From: Candidatus Omnitrophota bacterium
GTDB lineage: Bacteria > Omnitrophota > Gorgyraeia > JABMRG01
Assembly (NCBI GenBank): GCA_013202525.1
Contig: JABMQS010000053.1
Span: forward strand, 1-38,793
DNA: 38,793 nt
Direction: 5' to 3'
A program made the position numbers and the translations under genes. Under the pieces are notes generated by a model, which was given only the letters and a program-made list of their open reading frames with translations, was not told the DNA's origin and did no database searches. Positions 1-7,366 of the stretch are shown here, one piece after another; within the stretch, counting starts at the first letter, position 1; the number at the start of each line of letters is the position of its first letter.

Positions 1-143
1 AAACTGAATCTCTCCTTATCCCGTGCTGAATTAAGATCCCTTGAGCTGATATTATAGCTAGGGGCGGACCAGTCTGGAGAGACAGTCCGAGCAGGTATAA
101 GAAGAGATAGAGCCAGTATTATCGTAAAAGGCCTCTTGAGCAT
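1..143 (-). CDS. Secreted protein, N-terminal part only (cut by left edge)
   Basis: An ATG at 143 opens a frame that stays open to the left edge (47 complete codons). The translation begins MLKRPFTIILALSLLIPA and continues RTVSPDW, a short basic start followed by a hydrophobic core, which is a typical Sec signal peptide. An AAAGGA ribosome-binding sequence lies 5 bases before the ATG. The gene starts only 12 bases after the stop of the secreted protein gene upstream, so the two are probably co-transcribed. The mature part visible (about 25 residues) is too short to assign a family. The frame is supported by the signal peptide, the ribosome-binding site and the spacing; the function is unknown. 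Confidence 0.65.
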   Translation of the reverse strand, partial: MLKRPFTIILALSLLIPARTVSPDWSAPSYNISSRDLNSARDKERFS

Positions 144-155
144 TCTTATCCTTTA

Positions 156-1025
156 TTATTGCTTTCCAATAACATAGGCAATTATATTGGAGTAGACATT
201 GTAGCCTGTGCCTGAGCTTGCATGATAAATCGCCTGAAAGGTTATTGCGCCATCTGCCTTTGCCCTATAGATACCTATGCTTGAGCCTCCTGCCCACCTT
301 CTTCCCGTTACAACAACCCAGTTTGGCGCTATTATGCTCGTAGCACCCACTCCTGAGCGTTGCCGGGCTTGTATGTATGTGGTTCCGGTGCCAGAGTTTC
401 TTAGGTTTGCTCCCAGCATAACCACTATGATATCGTTCTTTTGCACATTAATGGTGGTTGCAAGACCGCTCACCCAAACAGAGCTTCTGGATGTGGTTGA
501 CTTTGTACCACTGCTTCTGTCATGGCTATAGACTGCCTTTCCCCGCACCTTTCCATCTACATCCAATTTTGAGGTTGGAGCTGCTATGCCTATGCCTACG
601 TTGCCGCTCTCATTGGGTCTTAGGAACTCATCCGGGAGCAGACCGGCAAAGCGTTCCGCATTTAAGGCATAGGGGCTTGCTGAGATAGGCTGGCGAGGCG
701 TAAGTGTCTGGCCAGATATGGTGACCTCAAGGTAATAGGGGTTGTCAAAGGCGATGTTTAACGGGGTTGAGCTTCCGAGGCGGCAGTTGTATATGCCGTC
801 TGACACATTGACTGTCTGGGTCTCTGTCCAGAGCTTGTTCCCGCCGGTTGAGGCATCATAGATTGAGAATGTAACAGGGTGGTTCCCATTTAAGGGATTA
901 CCATCCTGATCAGTGAGCCTTCCCTGGAAGTTTAAGGTCTTGGGGATATCACAAAAGCCGTAAGGCGCTAAAATCCCTACCGTAAACACTACCAGAACTG
1001 CTATAAGCATAATTCTGCGCTTCAT
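156..1025 (-). CDS. Secreted protein with tail-fibre-like GNVGIG motif
   Basis: This 289-residue protein has a signal peptide (residues 1-25, ending ...APYGFC before DIPKTL). A domain beginning NFQGRLTDQDGNPLNG (residues 32-47) follows; such NFQGRL/TFSIYDA domains occur in surface proteins of several environmental phyla. Residues 141-160 carry GNVGIG-APTSKLDVDGKV, the collar motif often placed before the C-terminal part of tail-fibre and adhesin-like proteins. The C-terminal half (170-289) is beta-rich and Gly/Ser/Thr-rich, with no catalytic motif I can name. The Cys at 25 is not in a proper lipobox, so I favour export by signal peptidase I over a lipoprotein. The start is supported by AAGGAGG 6 bases upstream. 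A role as a surface or extracellular structural protein is inference. Confidence 0.8.
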   Translation of the reverse strand: MKRRIMLIAVLVVFTVGILAPYGFCDIPKTLNFQGRLTDQDGNPLNGNHPVTFSIYDASTGGNKLWTETQTVNVSDGIYNCRLGSSTPLNIAFDNPYYLEVTISGQTLTPRQPISASPYALNAERFAGLLPDEFLRPNESGNVGIGIAAPTSKLDVDGKVRGKAVYSHDRSSGTKSTTSRSSVWVSGLATTINVQKNDIIVVMLGANLRNSGTGTTYIQARQRSGVGATSIIAPNWVVVTGRRWAGGSSIGIYRAKADGAITFQAIYHASSGTGYNVYSNIIAYVIGKQ

Positions 1026-1325
1026 CTTTACCCTCCTTGTTTTTCTATGGTTTAAGAGTCAAATAAAACAAGATATCTATCTAAATAACTCCGGCCTGCT
1101 GCTATACATCAACGCATGTACCGAAGATACAAGGCAAGAATCCAGCGCTTAAATTGTTTGGTATGTATTTTAGAGAAAAATAGAAATAAGACAGTCTATG
1201 CCACAGGGTCTTTTTCATGCTATGGGTTTGCTTATTCATGAAAATACTTCCCTGCCAGGTAGGGTATTTAAAGCTTACTTATAATAGCGCTAAACAACGC
1301 AAAAGTCAAGGTCTTTAGAAAAATA
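1026..1325. other. 300-bp non-coding gap
   Basis: No coding frame with a ribosome-binding site and protein-like composition is visible on either strand. The right end carries an imperfect hairpin after the DUF21/CBS gene, and the left end carries the strong AAGGAGG site of the secreted protein gene. The gap should contain that gene's promoter, but I found no well-spaced -35/-10 pair that stands out from the AT-rich background. Confidence 0.6.
1242..1269 (-). terminator. Possible terminator after the cation-transport gene cluster
   Basis: On the minus strand AAATAC and CCT are answered by AGG and GTATTT around a short loop, with a two-base bulge, and the stem is followed by a short T run. The stem is imperfect and the T run short, so termination efficiency is uncertain. 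It sits where the two-gene DUF21/CBS cluster should end. Confidence 0.35.
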
Positions 1326-2294
1326 CTAGATCTCGCCGACGAGTTCCTCGAGGAGATCCTCTATGGTGAAGAACCCTATTGGTTTATCCTGGGGGTCTTT
1401 TGCAAGGGCCAGGGTCTGCTTCTTTGACTGGAGTCTCAGGAGGGCATTGTCTATATCCATATTGGTATCGATAAACTCAAGGGGCCTTACAAAGTCCTTG
1501 ATAGGCCTCCTCTTGTCCTCTTCAAATACGACATCAAGGATATGCACCAGGCCTATGAAATCACCTGATTTGTTTATAATAGGAAACCTGGAGTGGCCTG
1601 CCTTCTTCGCCTTCTTGAGGAGGTATTCTATATTATCGGAATCTGAAATATGCACGAGACTGTCGAGAGGATTCATGACATCCTTTACCTTCTTCTTGCC
1701 AAAATCAAAGACCTTGTATATGATAGATCGCTCATAGGTATCTATCTCGCCTTCGGCCTCGCTCTCCTTTATAAGATACTTGAGCTCCTCCCTTGTCACA
1801 AACGGGTTCTTGCTTTTTGCAGAAGAACGCCCGGTAATCTTTTTCAGCAGAGTATTCACCAATCTATTTATAAACCAGACGAGCGGGCGGAAGAGCTTCC
1901 AGAAGAATTCTATCACAGGCCCCAGGGCGTAAGTTATTTTATCGGCGCTCTGTGAAAATACCGCCTTCGGGATGAATTCACCGAATATCAGGACGAGCGG
2001 AAGGAGCACTACAGTAGCAATCCACTCAGCGCGCACACCATAGCCCTCATACAGAAACTTGGTGCAGACCGAAGAGGCTATTACCACGCAGAGGTTTGTG
2101 CCGACAAGGGTGGTGCCCAGAAGCCTGTCGGGCCTCTTGAGCATCCTCTGTATGCGCATGGCCTTCTTGTCCTTTGCCTCCGCAAGGATCCTAAGCCTTA
2201 CCCTGTTTAAGGAGACGACCGCGATCTCAGAGCCTGAGAAAAAAGCCTCAAACAGGATACACACGAATATTATGATTATATATGTTATGGCCAT
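1326..2294 (-). CDS. DUF21/CBS-pair membrane protein, CNNM/CorB type, short form
   Basis: This 322-residue protein belongs to the CNNM/CorB-CorC (HlyC/TlyC-like) family implicated in Mg2+/Co2+ transport. Residues 1 to about 160 form a DUF21 transmembrane domain with the typical FFSGSEIAVVSL segment near the N-terminus and VLIFGEFIPKAV at the end of the membrane part. A CBS pair follows (about 205-320: VKDVMNPLDSLVHI, then FIGLVHILDVVF, and GFFTIEDLLEELVGEI at the end). The protein stops right after the second CBS motif, so it lacks the CorC_HlyC C-terminal domain that its upstream paralogue keeps. It starts 2 bases after the stop of that paralogue, so the two are co-translated and could work as a hetero-oligomer; that last point is inference. 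Confidence 0.88.
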   Translation of the reverse strand: MAITYIIIIFVCILFEAFFSGSEIAVVSLNRVRLRILAEAKDKKAMRIQRMLKRPDRLLGTTLVGTNLCVVIASSVCTKFLYEGYGVRAEWIATVVLLPLVLIFGEFIPKAVFSQSADKITYALGPVIEFFWKLFRPLVWFINRLVNTLLKKITGRSSAKSKNPFVTREELKYLIKESEAEGEIDTYERSIIYKVFDFGKKKVKDVMNPLDSLVHISDSDNIEYLLKKAKKAGHSRFPIINKSGDFIGLVHILDVVFEEDKRRPIKDFVRPLEFIDTNMDIDNALLRLQSKKQTLALAKDPQDKPIGFFTIEDLLEELVGEI

Positions 2295-2296
2295 AT

Positions 2297-3529
2297 CTAT
2301 ACCTTGATCTGAACCTTTGTTGCCATGTTTTCTCTGACCTCGAGCACCTGAAACATCACACCCTTAAACCTGATGACTTCACCGGGCCTGGGCACCCTGC
2401 CGAACAGCATAAGTACAAGGCCGTTTATTGTGGTAACATCTTCCATCGGAAGTTTAAGGCCGAGCTCATCGTTTACGTCTCTTATGGATGTCTTGCCGCT
2501 TACCGTATATGTATTGGGTGTCTCTTTTTCTATTGGCGTGACCTCTCTGTCGTACTCGTCCTTTATCTCACCGACGATCTCTTCGAGAACATCCTCAAGC
2601 GTGACAATACCCGATGTGCCGCCAAACTCATCTATGACGACGGCTATGTAGGTCTTTGTGGACTGAAACTTGACCAGGAGATCATCTATGGTCTCTGTCT
2701 CGGGCACAAATAAGGGCTCTTTTACATATGAGGAGAAGTCTTTCTTGGGCTGGAGCATAAACTCATTTGTATATACCACACCTGTTACGTGGTCTATGGT
2801 ATCATCATATATTGGTATCTTTGTGTGCTTTGAGTTCTTCATCACCTCTATAAGCTCATCGGATGATGCCTCTTTTTCACAGCCGGCGACATCGACACGC
2901 GGTGTCATGATCTCATCTACGTTGCGTTCCCCGAGGTCGAATATGGAGCGTATCATCTGCTCTTCTTCTTTTTCTATAACGCCTTCTTTTTCGCTTATGG
3001 CCATAAGGGCCTTTAGCTCCTGCTGGGTGATATAGGGCTTGGTCTCTTTCTTGACAGCAAATAATGAAATGAATATATCCGCCACGGAACGCAGAATGCG
3101 CCTCAGGGGCCATATGAGTTTGCCGAATATGTGAAGCGGCAGGCTGCAGGAAAGGGAGAAGCTTTCGGAGTTTCTGATGGCAAAGGTCTTGGGGGCAACC
3201 TCACCAAAGACCAGAAGCAGAAATGTCATAACTACGATAGAGATGGCTACGCCGTTTTTACCGAACAGTGTTATGGCAAGGACGGTAGCGATACTGGCAG
3301 CGGCAATGTTTACCAGCATATTTCCGATTAATAAAGTGGCGAGTGTACGCCGCGGGGACTCAAGAAGGGTGGAGATGACCTTTGATGTGTGTGGATTCTT
3401 TGCGGATATTCTCTTTCTCTGGAAGTTTGTCAGGGAAAACAGGGCCGTCTCCGAGCCGGAGAAGAATGCCGAAAGGCCCAGCAGCACAAAAAGCAATATA
3501 AGATAAGAGATTGACGGTATCAGAGCCAT
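2297..3529 (-). CDS. DUF21/CBS/CorC_HlyC membrane protein, CNNM/CorB type, full form
   Basis: This 410-residue paralogue of the next gene has the complete family layout. The DUF21 membrane domain (about 1-170) contains AFFSGSETALFSL and VFGEVAPKTFAI. A CBS pair follows (about 205-320, including VDEIMTPRVDVAGCEKEA and VVIDEFGGTSGIVTLEDVLEEIVGEI). A CorC_HlyC C-terminal domain (about 335-410) ends in a basic tail. The DEFGGTSGIVTLEDVLEEIVGEI stretch is the family hallmark. Members act in Mg2+/Co2+ handling at the inner membrane. Its start overlaps the 3' end of corA by 10 bases, tying it to that transporter. Older annotations call such proteins haemolysins, which is misleading. Confidence 0.92.
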   Translation of the reverse strand: MALIPSISYLILLFVLLGLSAFFSGSETALFSLTNFQRKRISAKNPHTSKVISTLLESPRRTLATLLIGNMLVNIAAASIATVLAITLFGKNGVAISIVVMTFLLLVFGEVAPKTFAIRNSESFSLSCSLPLHIFGKLIWPLRRILRSVADIFISLFAVKKETKPYITQQELKALMAISEKEGVIEKEEEQMIRSIFDLGERNVDEIMTPRVDVAGCEKEASSDELIEVMKNSKHTKIPIYDDTIDHVTGVVYTNEFMLQPKKDFSSYVKEPLFVPETETIDDLLVKFQSTKTYIAVVIDEFGGTSGIVTLEDVLEEIVGEIKDEYDREVTPIEKETPNTYTVSGKTSIRDVNDELGLKLPMEDVTTINGLVLMLFGRVPRPGEVIRFKGVMFQVLEVRENMATKVQIKV

Positions 3530-4488
3530 TTTTTACGCTTGAAATAAGATAGCATAACTACTGCTATTGCCACCATTATACCTATTGCGATCGGATATCC
3601 GTATTCGGATGCGAGTTCCGGCATAAACTTAAAGTTCATCCCGTAGATACTGGCGATAAGAGTCAAAGGCATCATGATGGTAGCTATAACCGTAAGCGTC
3701 TTCATGATCTCGTTCAGGCGGTTCGATACGACCGAGGTATATGCCTCGAGCGCGCTGGTTATAATATCGCGCGAGGTACCGATAATGTCATTTAGCCTTA
3801 CCAGGTTATCATAGACGTTTCTAAAATAGGCTATGTTGGCGGTTGTGACATACTCGTAGCCCCCCCTTATCATAAGGCTTATGACATCTGCCTGCGGGCC
3901 GACCGTGCGCCTTAAGAAAAGTATCTCATTCTTTAAATTATATATCTTGTTCAGGGTCTGCTGGGTGGGTTCTTTGAATAATTCATCACTCACATCATCG
4001 ACCCTGTCATCGAACATTGTTATTATAGGAAAGTAGTTATCGACCATGGTATCCACGATGGAGCATAGTAAAAAGTCCACGCCGTCGGCAATAACAGACT
4101 CCTGCCGCTCGATCTTGCTCTTTATCGTTGTAACGGATTTCAGATTATCAGCATGCATGGTCAATATAAAATTGCTCCCTAAGCAGCAATCGAGCTCTAC
4201 TGTCTTTATCTCCTCTTTCTGCTCAGGGTGCAGCTCTATCGCAAACATTATCATAAACAGATAGTCCTTAAACTTCTCAAGCTTAGGCCTGGCATTGGGC
4301 ATCATGCAGTCTTCAAGGGTTACGGGGTGAAGCTTAAATATATCTTTTAGCATGGCTATATCGCCGTCATCATGCGCCTGGATATCCACCCAAAGCAAAG
4401 AATGCTTATCCTTTAAGGCCTGCTCTATCTGTTTTGTATCAAGACCTCTCTTTAGTTTTCCATCTTTGTATTGAAATGCTTCGTACAT
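3520..4488 (-). CDS. corA: Magnesium/cobalt transporter CorA
   Basis: This 322-residue protein is the usual length for CorA. The N-terminal cytoplasmic alpha/beta domain and long helical stalk (about 1-260) lead into two C-terminal transmembrane helices. The signature YGMNF lies at residues 282-286 at the end of the first, and the second is followed by the positively charged tail KRKKWL. The GMN loop is the selectivity filter of the pentameric channel. The gene leads directly into two CorB/CorC-type genes with overlapping or near-overlapping ends, so the three form a divalent-cation transport operon. The gene upstream is nadD, 12 bases away. Confidence 0.95.
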   Translation of the reverse strand: MYEAFQYKDGKLKRGLDTKQIEQALKDKHSLLWVDIQAHDDGDIAMLKDIFKLHPVTLEDCMMPNARPKLEKFKDYLFMIMFAIELHPEQKEEIKTVELDCCLGSNFILTMHADNLKSVTTIKSKIERQESVIADGVDFLLCSIVDTMVDNYFPIITMFDDRVDDVSDELFKEPTQQTLNKIYNLKNEILFLRRTVGPQADVISLMIRGGYEYVTTANIAYFRNVYDNLVRLNDIIGTSRDIITSALEAYTSVVSNRLNEIMKTLTVIATIMMPLTLIASIYGMNFKFMPELASEYGYPIAIGIMVAIAVVMLSYFKRKKWL

Positions 4489-4500
4489 GGCTTCACCTCG

Positions 4501-5070
4501 CTATCTGTAGAGGGTGTTCTTGCTTATATAATCTGAGACCGCCTGCGGCACAAACTCGCCTATATCTTCGCCGGCCTTTACCATCTTTCTTATCTGAGTC
4601 GATGATATGTCAACGGGCCTTATCTCTATTGCCTCGACCCATGGATATTTTGTATCTTTCGAAAAACCCGGCCTGTCGCAAACCACAAAATGGCACAACC
4701 TTGAAAGCCTGTCTACATCCTTCCAGGTATCGAGCTCTTTTAAGGAATCCGCTCCTATCAGAAAGAATAACTCCGCATCTGCTGTATAGAATTCCTTAAG
4801 ATATTCTATCGTCTCAATGGTGTAGGACTTTGTCTTCTTTTCGATCTCATAACGCGAAACTTCAAAAGCTGGATTTTTTCTTACGGCCAGCTCAAGCATT
4901 CGAAACCTGTCTTCGCAGTCTATGAGAAGATCCGGACTCTTATGCGGCGGCTCATACGCCGGCACAAATACTACCTTTTCCAGATCCAATATTCTCCTGG
5001 CATCCTCTGCGAGATTGAGGTGGCCGCTGTGTACAGGATTGAAACTGCCGCCTAATATGCCGATACGCAT
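4501..5070 (-). CDS. nadD: Nicotinate-nucleotide adenylyltransferase NadD
   Basis: This 189-residue enzyme transfers AMP from ATP to nicotinate mononucleotide in NAD synthesis. It starts MRIGILGGSFNPVHSGHL, with the HxGH nucleotidyltransferase motif (HSGH), and has the C-terminal ISSTQIR motif; both are diagnostic. The ORF can be read 39 codons further upstream from a start at 5187, but that extension is the translation of a palindromic intergenic repeat (it contains PFDKLRT) and precedes the conserved first strand. I therefore chose the ATG at 5070, with a weak AAGG about 10 bases upstream. In many bacteria nadD follows obg-proB-proA as it does here. Confidence 0.93.
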   Translation of the reverse strand: MRIGILGGSFNPVHSGHLNLAEDARRILDLEKVVFVPAYEPPHKSPDLLIDCEDRFRMLELAVRKNPAFEVSRYEIEKKTKSYTIETIEYLKEFYTADAELFFLIGADSLKELDTWKDVDRLSRLCHFVVCDRPGFSKDTKYPWVEAIEIRPVDISSTQIRKMVKAGEDIGEFVPQAVSDYISKNTLYR

Positions 5071-5099
5071 CGTAGTAAATACCTTTATGCTGGCCCTGG

Positions 5100-5170
5100 A
5101 TCCCCGCTTTCCCTCGCTCTCGCTCGGGACCCTCCGAGGGGTCCTGAGCTTGTCGAAGGGCCGCGGGGAT
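5100..5170. repeat. REP-like palindromic element of the PFDKLRT type
   Basis: The ends pair perfectly (ATCCCCGC at 5100-5107 with GCGGGGAT at 5163-5170), and inside is a second stem (GGACCC at 5127-5132 with GGGTCC at 5139-5144). CTGAGCTTGTCGAAG at 5144-5158 is, from memory, a widespread intergenic repeat whose reverse reading gives the peptide PFDKLRT in misannotated proteins. It lies between the proA stop and the nadD start. Copy number in the rest of the genome cannot be seen here. Confidence 0.65.
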
Positions 5171-5227
5171 GAAATTTGCGCATACAATTTACGCTCTCTA
5201 TGGTCGCGTAAATTGTGCGCTTATTTC
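5171..5227. repeat. Long hairpin at the end of proA
   Basis: GAAAT (5171-5175), GCGCA (5178-5182) and CAATTTACGC (5185-5194) pair with GCGTAAATTG (5206-5215), TGCGC (5216-5220) and ATTTC (5223-5227), leaving an 11-base loop, one TT/TT internal loop and one 2-base bulge. The hairpin overlaps the proA stop codon and abuts the REP-like element. There is no T run, so it is more likely an mRNA-stabilising or mobile palindrome than an intrinsic terminator. Confidence 0.6.
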
Positions 5228-6482
5228 ACTTCCTTACCTGGCCGTCACCAAATATGATATACTTATAAGAGGTAAGTTCCTCAAGTGCCATAGGGCCTCT
5301 TGCGTGGATCTTATCGGTGCTTATGCCTATCTCCGCGCCAAACCCAAACTCATGTCCGTCGGTAAAACGGGTAGATGCATTGCTGTAAACGCAGGCAGAG
5401 TCCACCTCTTTTAAGAACTTTAACGCCTTGCTAAAATCCTCAGTTACTATGGCATCGGAGTGGCTTGAGCCGTATTTCGTTATATGCGCTATGGCACCTT
5501 CTATCCCCTTTACCACCCTGACCGCAAGTATAAGGTCGAGGTACTCCTCGCGCCAGTCCGATTCCTTGGCGGCCCTTATGTTGCTTAATAGTTTTCCAGT
5601 CTCATAGCAGCCCCTCATCTCAATGCCGCAGACCTTGAGCCTCTTTGCGATCTCCGGTAAAAACTCTTTGGCAATGGCGCTGTCCACGAGCAGGGTCTCC
5701 ATGGCATTGCATACGCCGGGACGCTGGACCTTTGCGTTTATGCATATATTAAGGGCCTTTTTCATGTCCGCCTTACCATCTACATATACATGGCAGACGC
5801 CCTTGTAGTGTTTGATAACGGGTATCCTGGACTGCTCGGCAACCATCTTTATAAGACTCTCACCGCCGCGCGGTATGACGAGGTCTATATAATCATCCAT
5901 CTGCAAAAGATAGGAGACGGCCTTACGGTCCTTGGACTCTACTAAACCAATACAACCCTCTGGCAGTCCTTCCTTCTTCAATGCCTCCTGCAGGATCCCG
6001 TATATAGCGATATTGGAGTTTATGGATTCCTTGCCGCCTTTTAGCACAACCGCGTTTGAACTCTTTAGGCAGAGCGCGGCGCAGTCGGCTGTTACGTTTG
6101 GCCTGGACTCATATATGATACCTATCACACCGATAGGCACTCTCATCTTGCCGATGACAAGGCCGTTTGGCCTCTTCCACATCTTATCTATTGCCCCGCA
6201 TGGATCGGGTAATTTTGCCACGGCGTCTATAGAAGCAGCCATCTCCATGATGCGGCTCTTATCCAGGGTAAGCCTGTCTATGAGGGCCTTTGAGAGCCTT
6301 GATGACCTTACCTTTGCAATGTCTTTTCTGTTGTGGTGTATGATCAGAGATACCTTGGACCTCAACATCCTGGCCATAGTACGCAGGGCCTTATCCTTTG
6401 CCTCTGTCGAGGCCTTGGACAGGACCCTTGATGCCTCTTTGGCCTCTTTTGCAATATTTTCAATGGTCTTCTTTAGATTCAT
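5226..6482 (-). CDS. proA: Gamma-glutamyl phosphate reductase ProA
   Basis: This 418-residue enzyme reduces gamma-glutamyl phosphate to glutamate-5-semialdehyde with NADPH, the second step of proline synthesis. The length is standard. Diagnostic segments are IYESRPNVT (123-131), LKGGKESINSN (147-157) and the catalytic cysteine in QRPGVCNAMETLL (Cys258). The C-terminal region contains FTDGHEFGFGAEIGIST, another family signature. A GGTGAGG site lies just before the ATG. ProB is encoded directly upstream, 94 bases away, so the two proline enzymes are made together; the gap is filled with a palindromic repeat. Confidence 0.97.
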   Translation of the reverse strand: MNLKKTIENIAKEAKEASRVLSKASTEAKDKALRTMARMLRSKVSLIIHHNRKDIAKVRSSRLSKALIDRLTLDKSRIMEMAASIDAVAKLPDPCGAIDKMWKRPNGLVIGKMRVPIGVIGIIYESRPNVTADCAALCLKSSNAVVLKGGKESINSNIAIYGILQEALKKEGLPEGCIGLVESKDRKAVSYLLQMDDYIDLVIPRGGESLIKMVAEQSRIPVIKHYKGVCHVYVDGKADMKKALNICINAKVQRPGVCNAMETLLVDSAIAKEFLPEIAKRLKVCGIEMRGCYETGKLLSNIRAAKESDWREEYLDLILAVRVVKGIEGAIAHITKYGSSHSDAIVTEDFSKALKFLKEVDSACVYSNASTRFTDGHEFGFGAEIGISTDKIHARGPMALEELTSYKYIIFGDGQVRK

Positions 6483-6514
6483 ATCCTCACCTTATCATTC
6501 GTCATTGCGAAACC

Positions 6515-6575
6515 GGATAGCCGGGACATTCCTGTCCCGGGCTCGAAATGCGGGACTAGAAAGTCCCGCCTATCC
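6515..6575. repeat. REP-like double hairpin between proB and proA
   Basis: Two perfect 8-bp stems lie side by side: CCGGGACA/TGTCCCGG (6521-6528 and 6533-6540) and GCGGGACT/AGTCCCGC (6550-6557 and 6562-6569). They are enclosed by GGATAG (6515-6520) and CTATCC (6570-6575). The second stem has a 4-base loop. The element fills most of the proB-proA gap, ends one base before the proB stop codon and has no T run. It looks like a repetitive extragenic palindrome rather than a terminator. Confidence 0.65.
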
Positions 6576-6576
6576 T

Positions 6577-7356
6577 TTATAGTATTGCGCCCTTGGCCTT
6601 AGGCAGAAATGTAGTGCCTATGGCCCGTTTCTTCTCTATCTTTAAGAGCACATCCTTGACCCTGCCGTTTGCGATTATGCAGGTTATGCCTGCCTGCACT
6701 ACTATCTTTGCGGCCTTCAGCTTGCTTACCATGCCGCCTATGCCGAATTTACCCTTGGAAGGTTTTGCCATCTTCTCTATATCACGGCTTATGTTGGTAA
6801 CCTGGGATATCAGCTTCTTATCCTTTGTGGAGTAGAGCCCGTCGACATCTGTAAGCAGTATAAGCGTGTGTGCATCTATAAGGCCTGCCACCAGCGCCGA
6901 CAACCTGTCATTATCCCCGAACTTTATCTCCTCGGTTGCTATGGTATCGTTCTCATTGATCACAGGCACCACATTATACTCATCAAGTAAGCTCGCGATG
7001 GTGCTCTTGGCGTTTACAATCCTCTTGCGGCTCGAGAAGTCCTCCTGGGTAAGCAGGATCTGGGCAGTATGCACCCCGCGCCTGCTAAAGCTCTGCTCAT
7101 AATGTCTCATAAGCCTGCCCTGGCCTATCGCGGCGCAGGCCTGTAGTTTAGTGATCTGCTTTGGCCTATGCGAAAGCCTGAGCGCCTCTACGCCTGCACC
7201 CACAGCACCTGATGTGACGACTACAACCTTATAGCCGAGCTTCAAAAGCTTGCATACCTGGCCTGTGAGAGACTCTATCTGTGAGCCATCGAGCTTGCCG
7301 GATGCCTCGCTCAATATAGCAGTCCCAACCTTTACAACTATTATCCCTTTATTCAT
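6577..7356 (-). CDS. proB: Glutamate 5-kinase ProB, without PUA domain
   Basis: This 259-residue amino-acid kinase phosphorylates the gamma-carboxyl of glutamate, the first and usually feedback-regulated step of proline synthesis. The N-terminal VVKVGTAIL, the segment VVVVTSGAVGAG, PVINENDT and FGDNDRLSALVA are typical of the family. The chain ends at the kinase domain; the C-terminal PUA domain found in E. coli ProB (about 367 residues) is absent. PUA-less forms are known in other bacteria. The gene lies 10 bases downstream of obg. Confidence 0.95.
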   Translation of the reverse strand: MNKGIIVVKVGTAILSEASGKLDGSQIESLTGQVCKLLKLGYKVVVVTSGAVGAGVEALRLSHRPKQITKLQACAAIGQGRLMRHYEQSFSRRGVHTAQILLTQEDFSSRKRIVNAKSTIASLLDEYNVVPVINENDTIATEEIKFGDNDRLSALVAGLIDAHTLILLTDVDGLYSTKDKKLISQVTNISRDIEKMAKPSKGKFGIGGMVSKLKAAKIVVQAGITCIIANGRVKDVLLKIEKKRAIGTTFLPKAKGAIL

Positions 7357-7366
7357 ATTAACACCT

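Noticed and set aside
1026-1325. Sigma54 promoter or small RNA in the gap
   Set aside because: No GG-N10-GC pair with the proper TGGCAC/TTGC context and no independent promoter-terminator unit were found.
5071-5187. 39-codon N-terminal extension of NadD
   Set aside because: It translates a palindromic intergenic repeat and precedes the conserved first residues of the enzyme.
5171-5227. Hairpin after proA as an intrinsic terminator
   Set aside because: No T run follows on either strand, and the downstream nadD gene has no promoter of its own that I can see.
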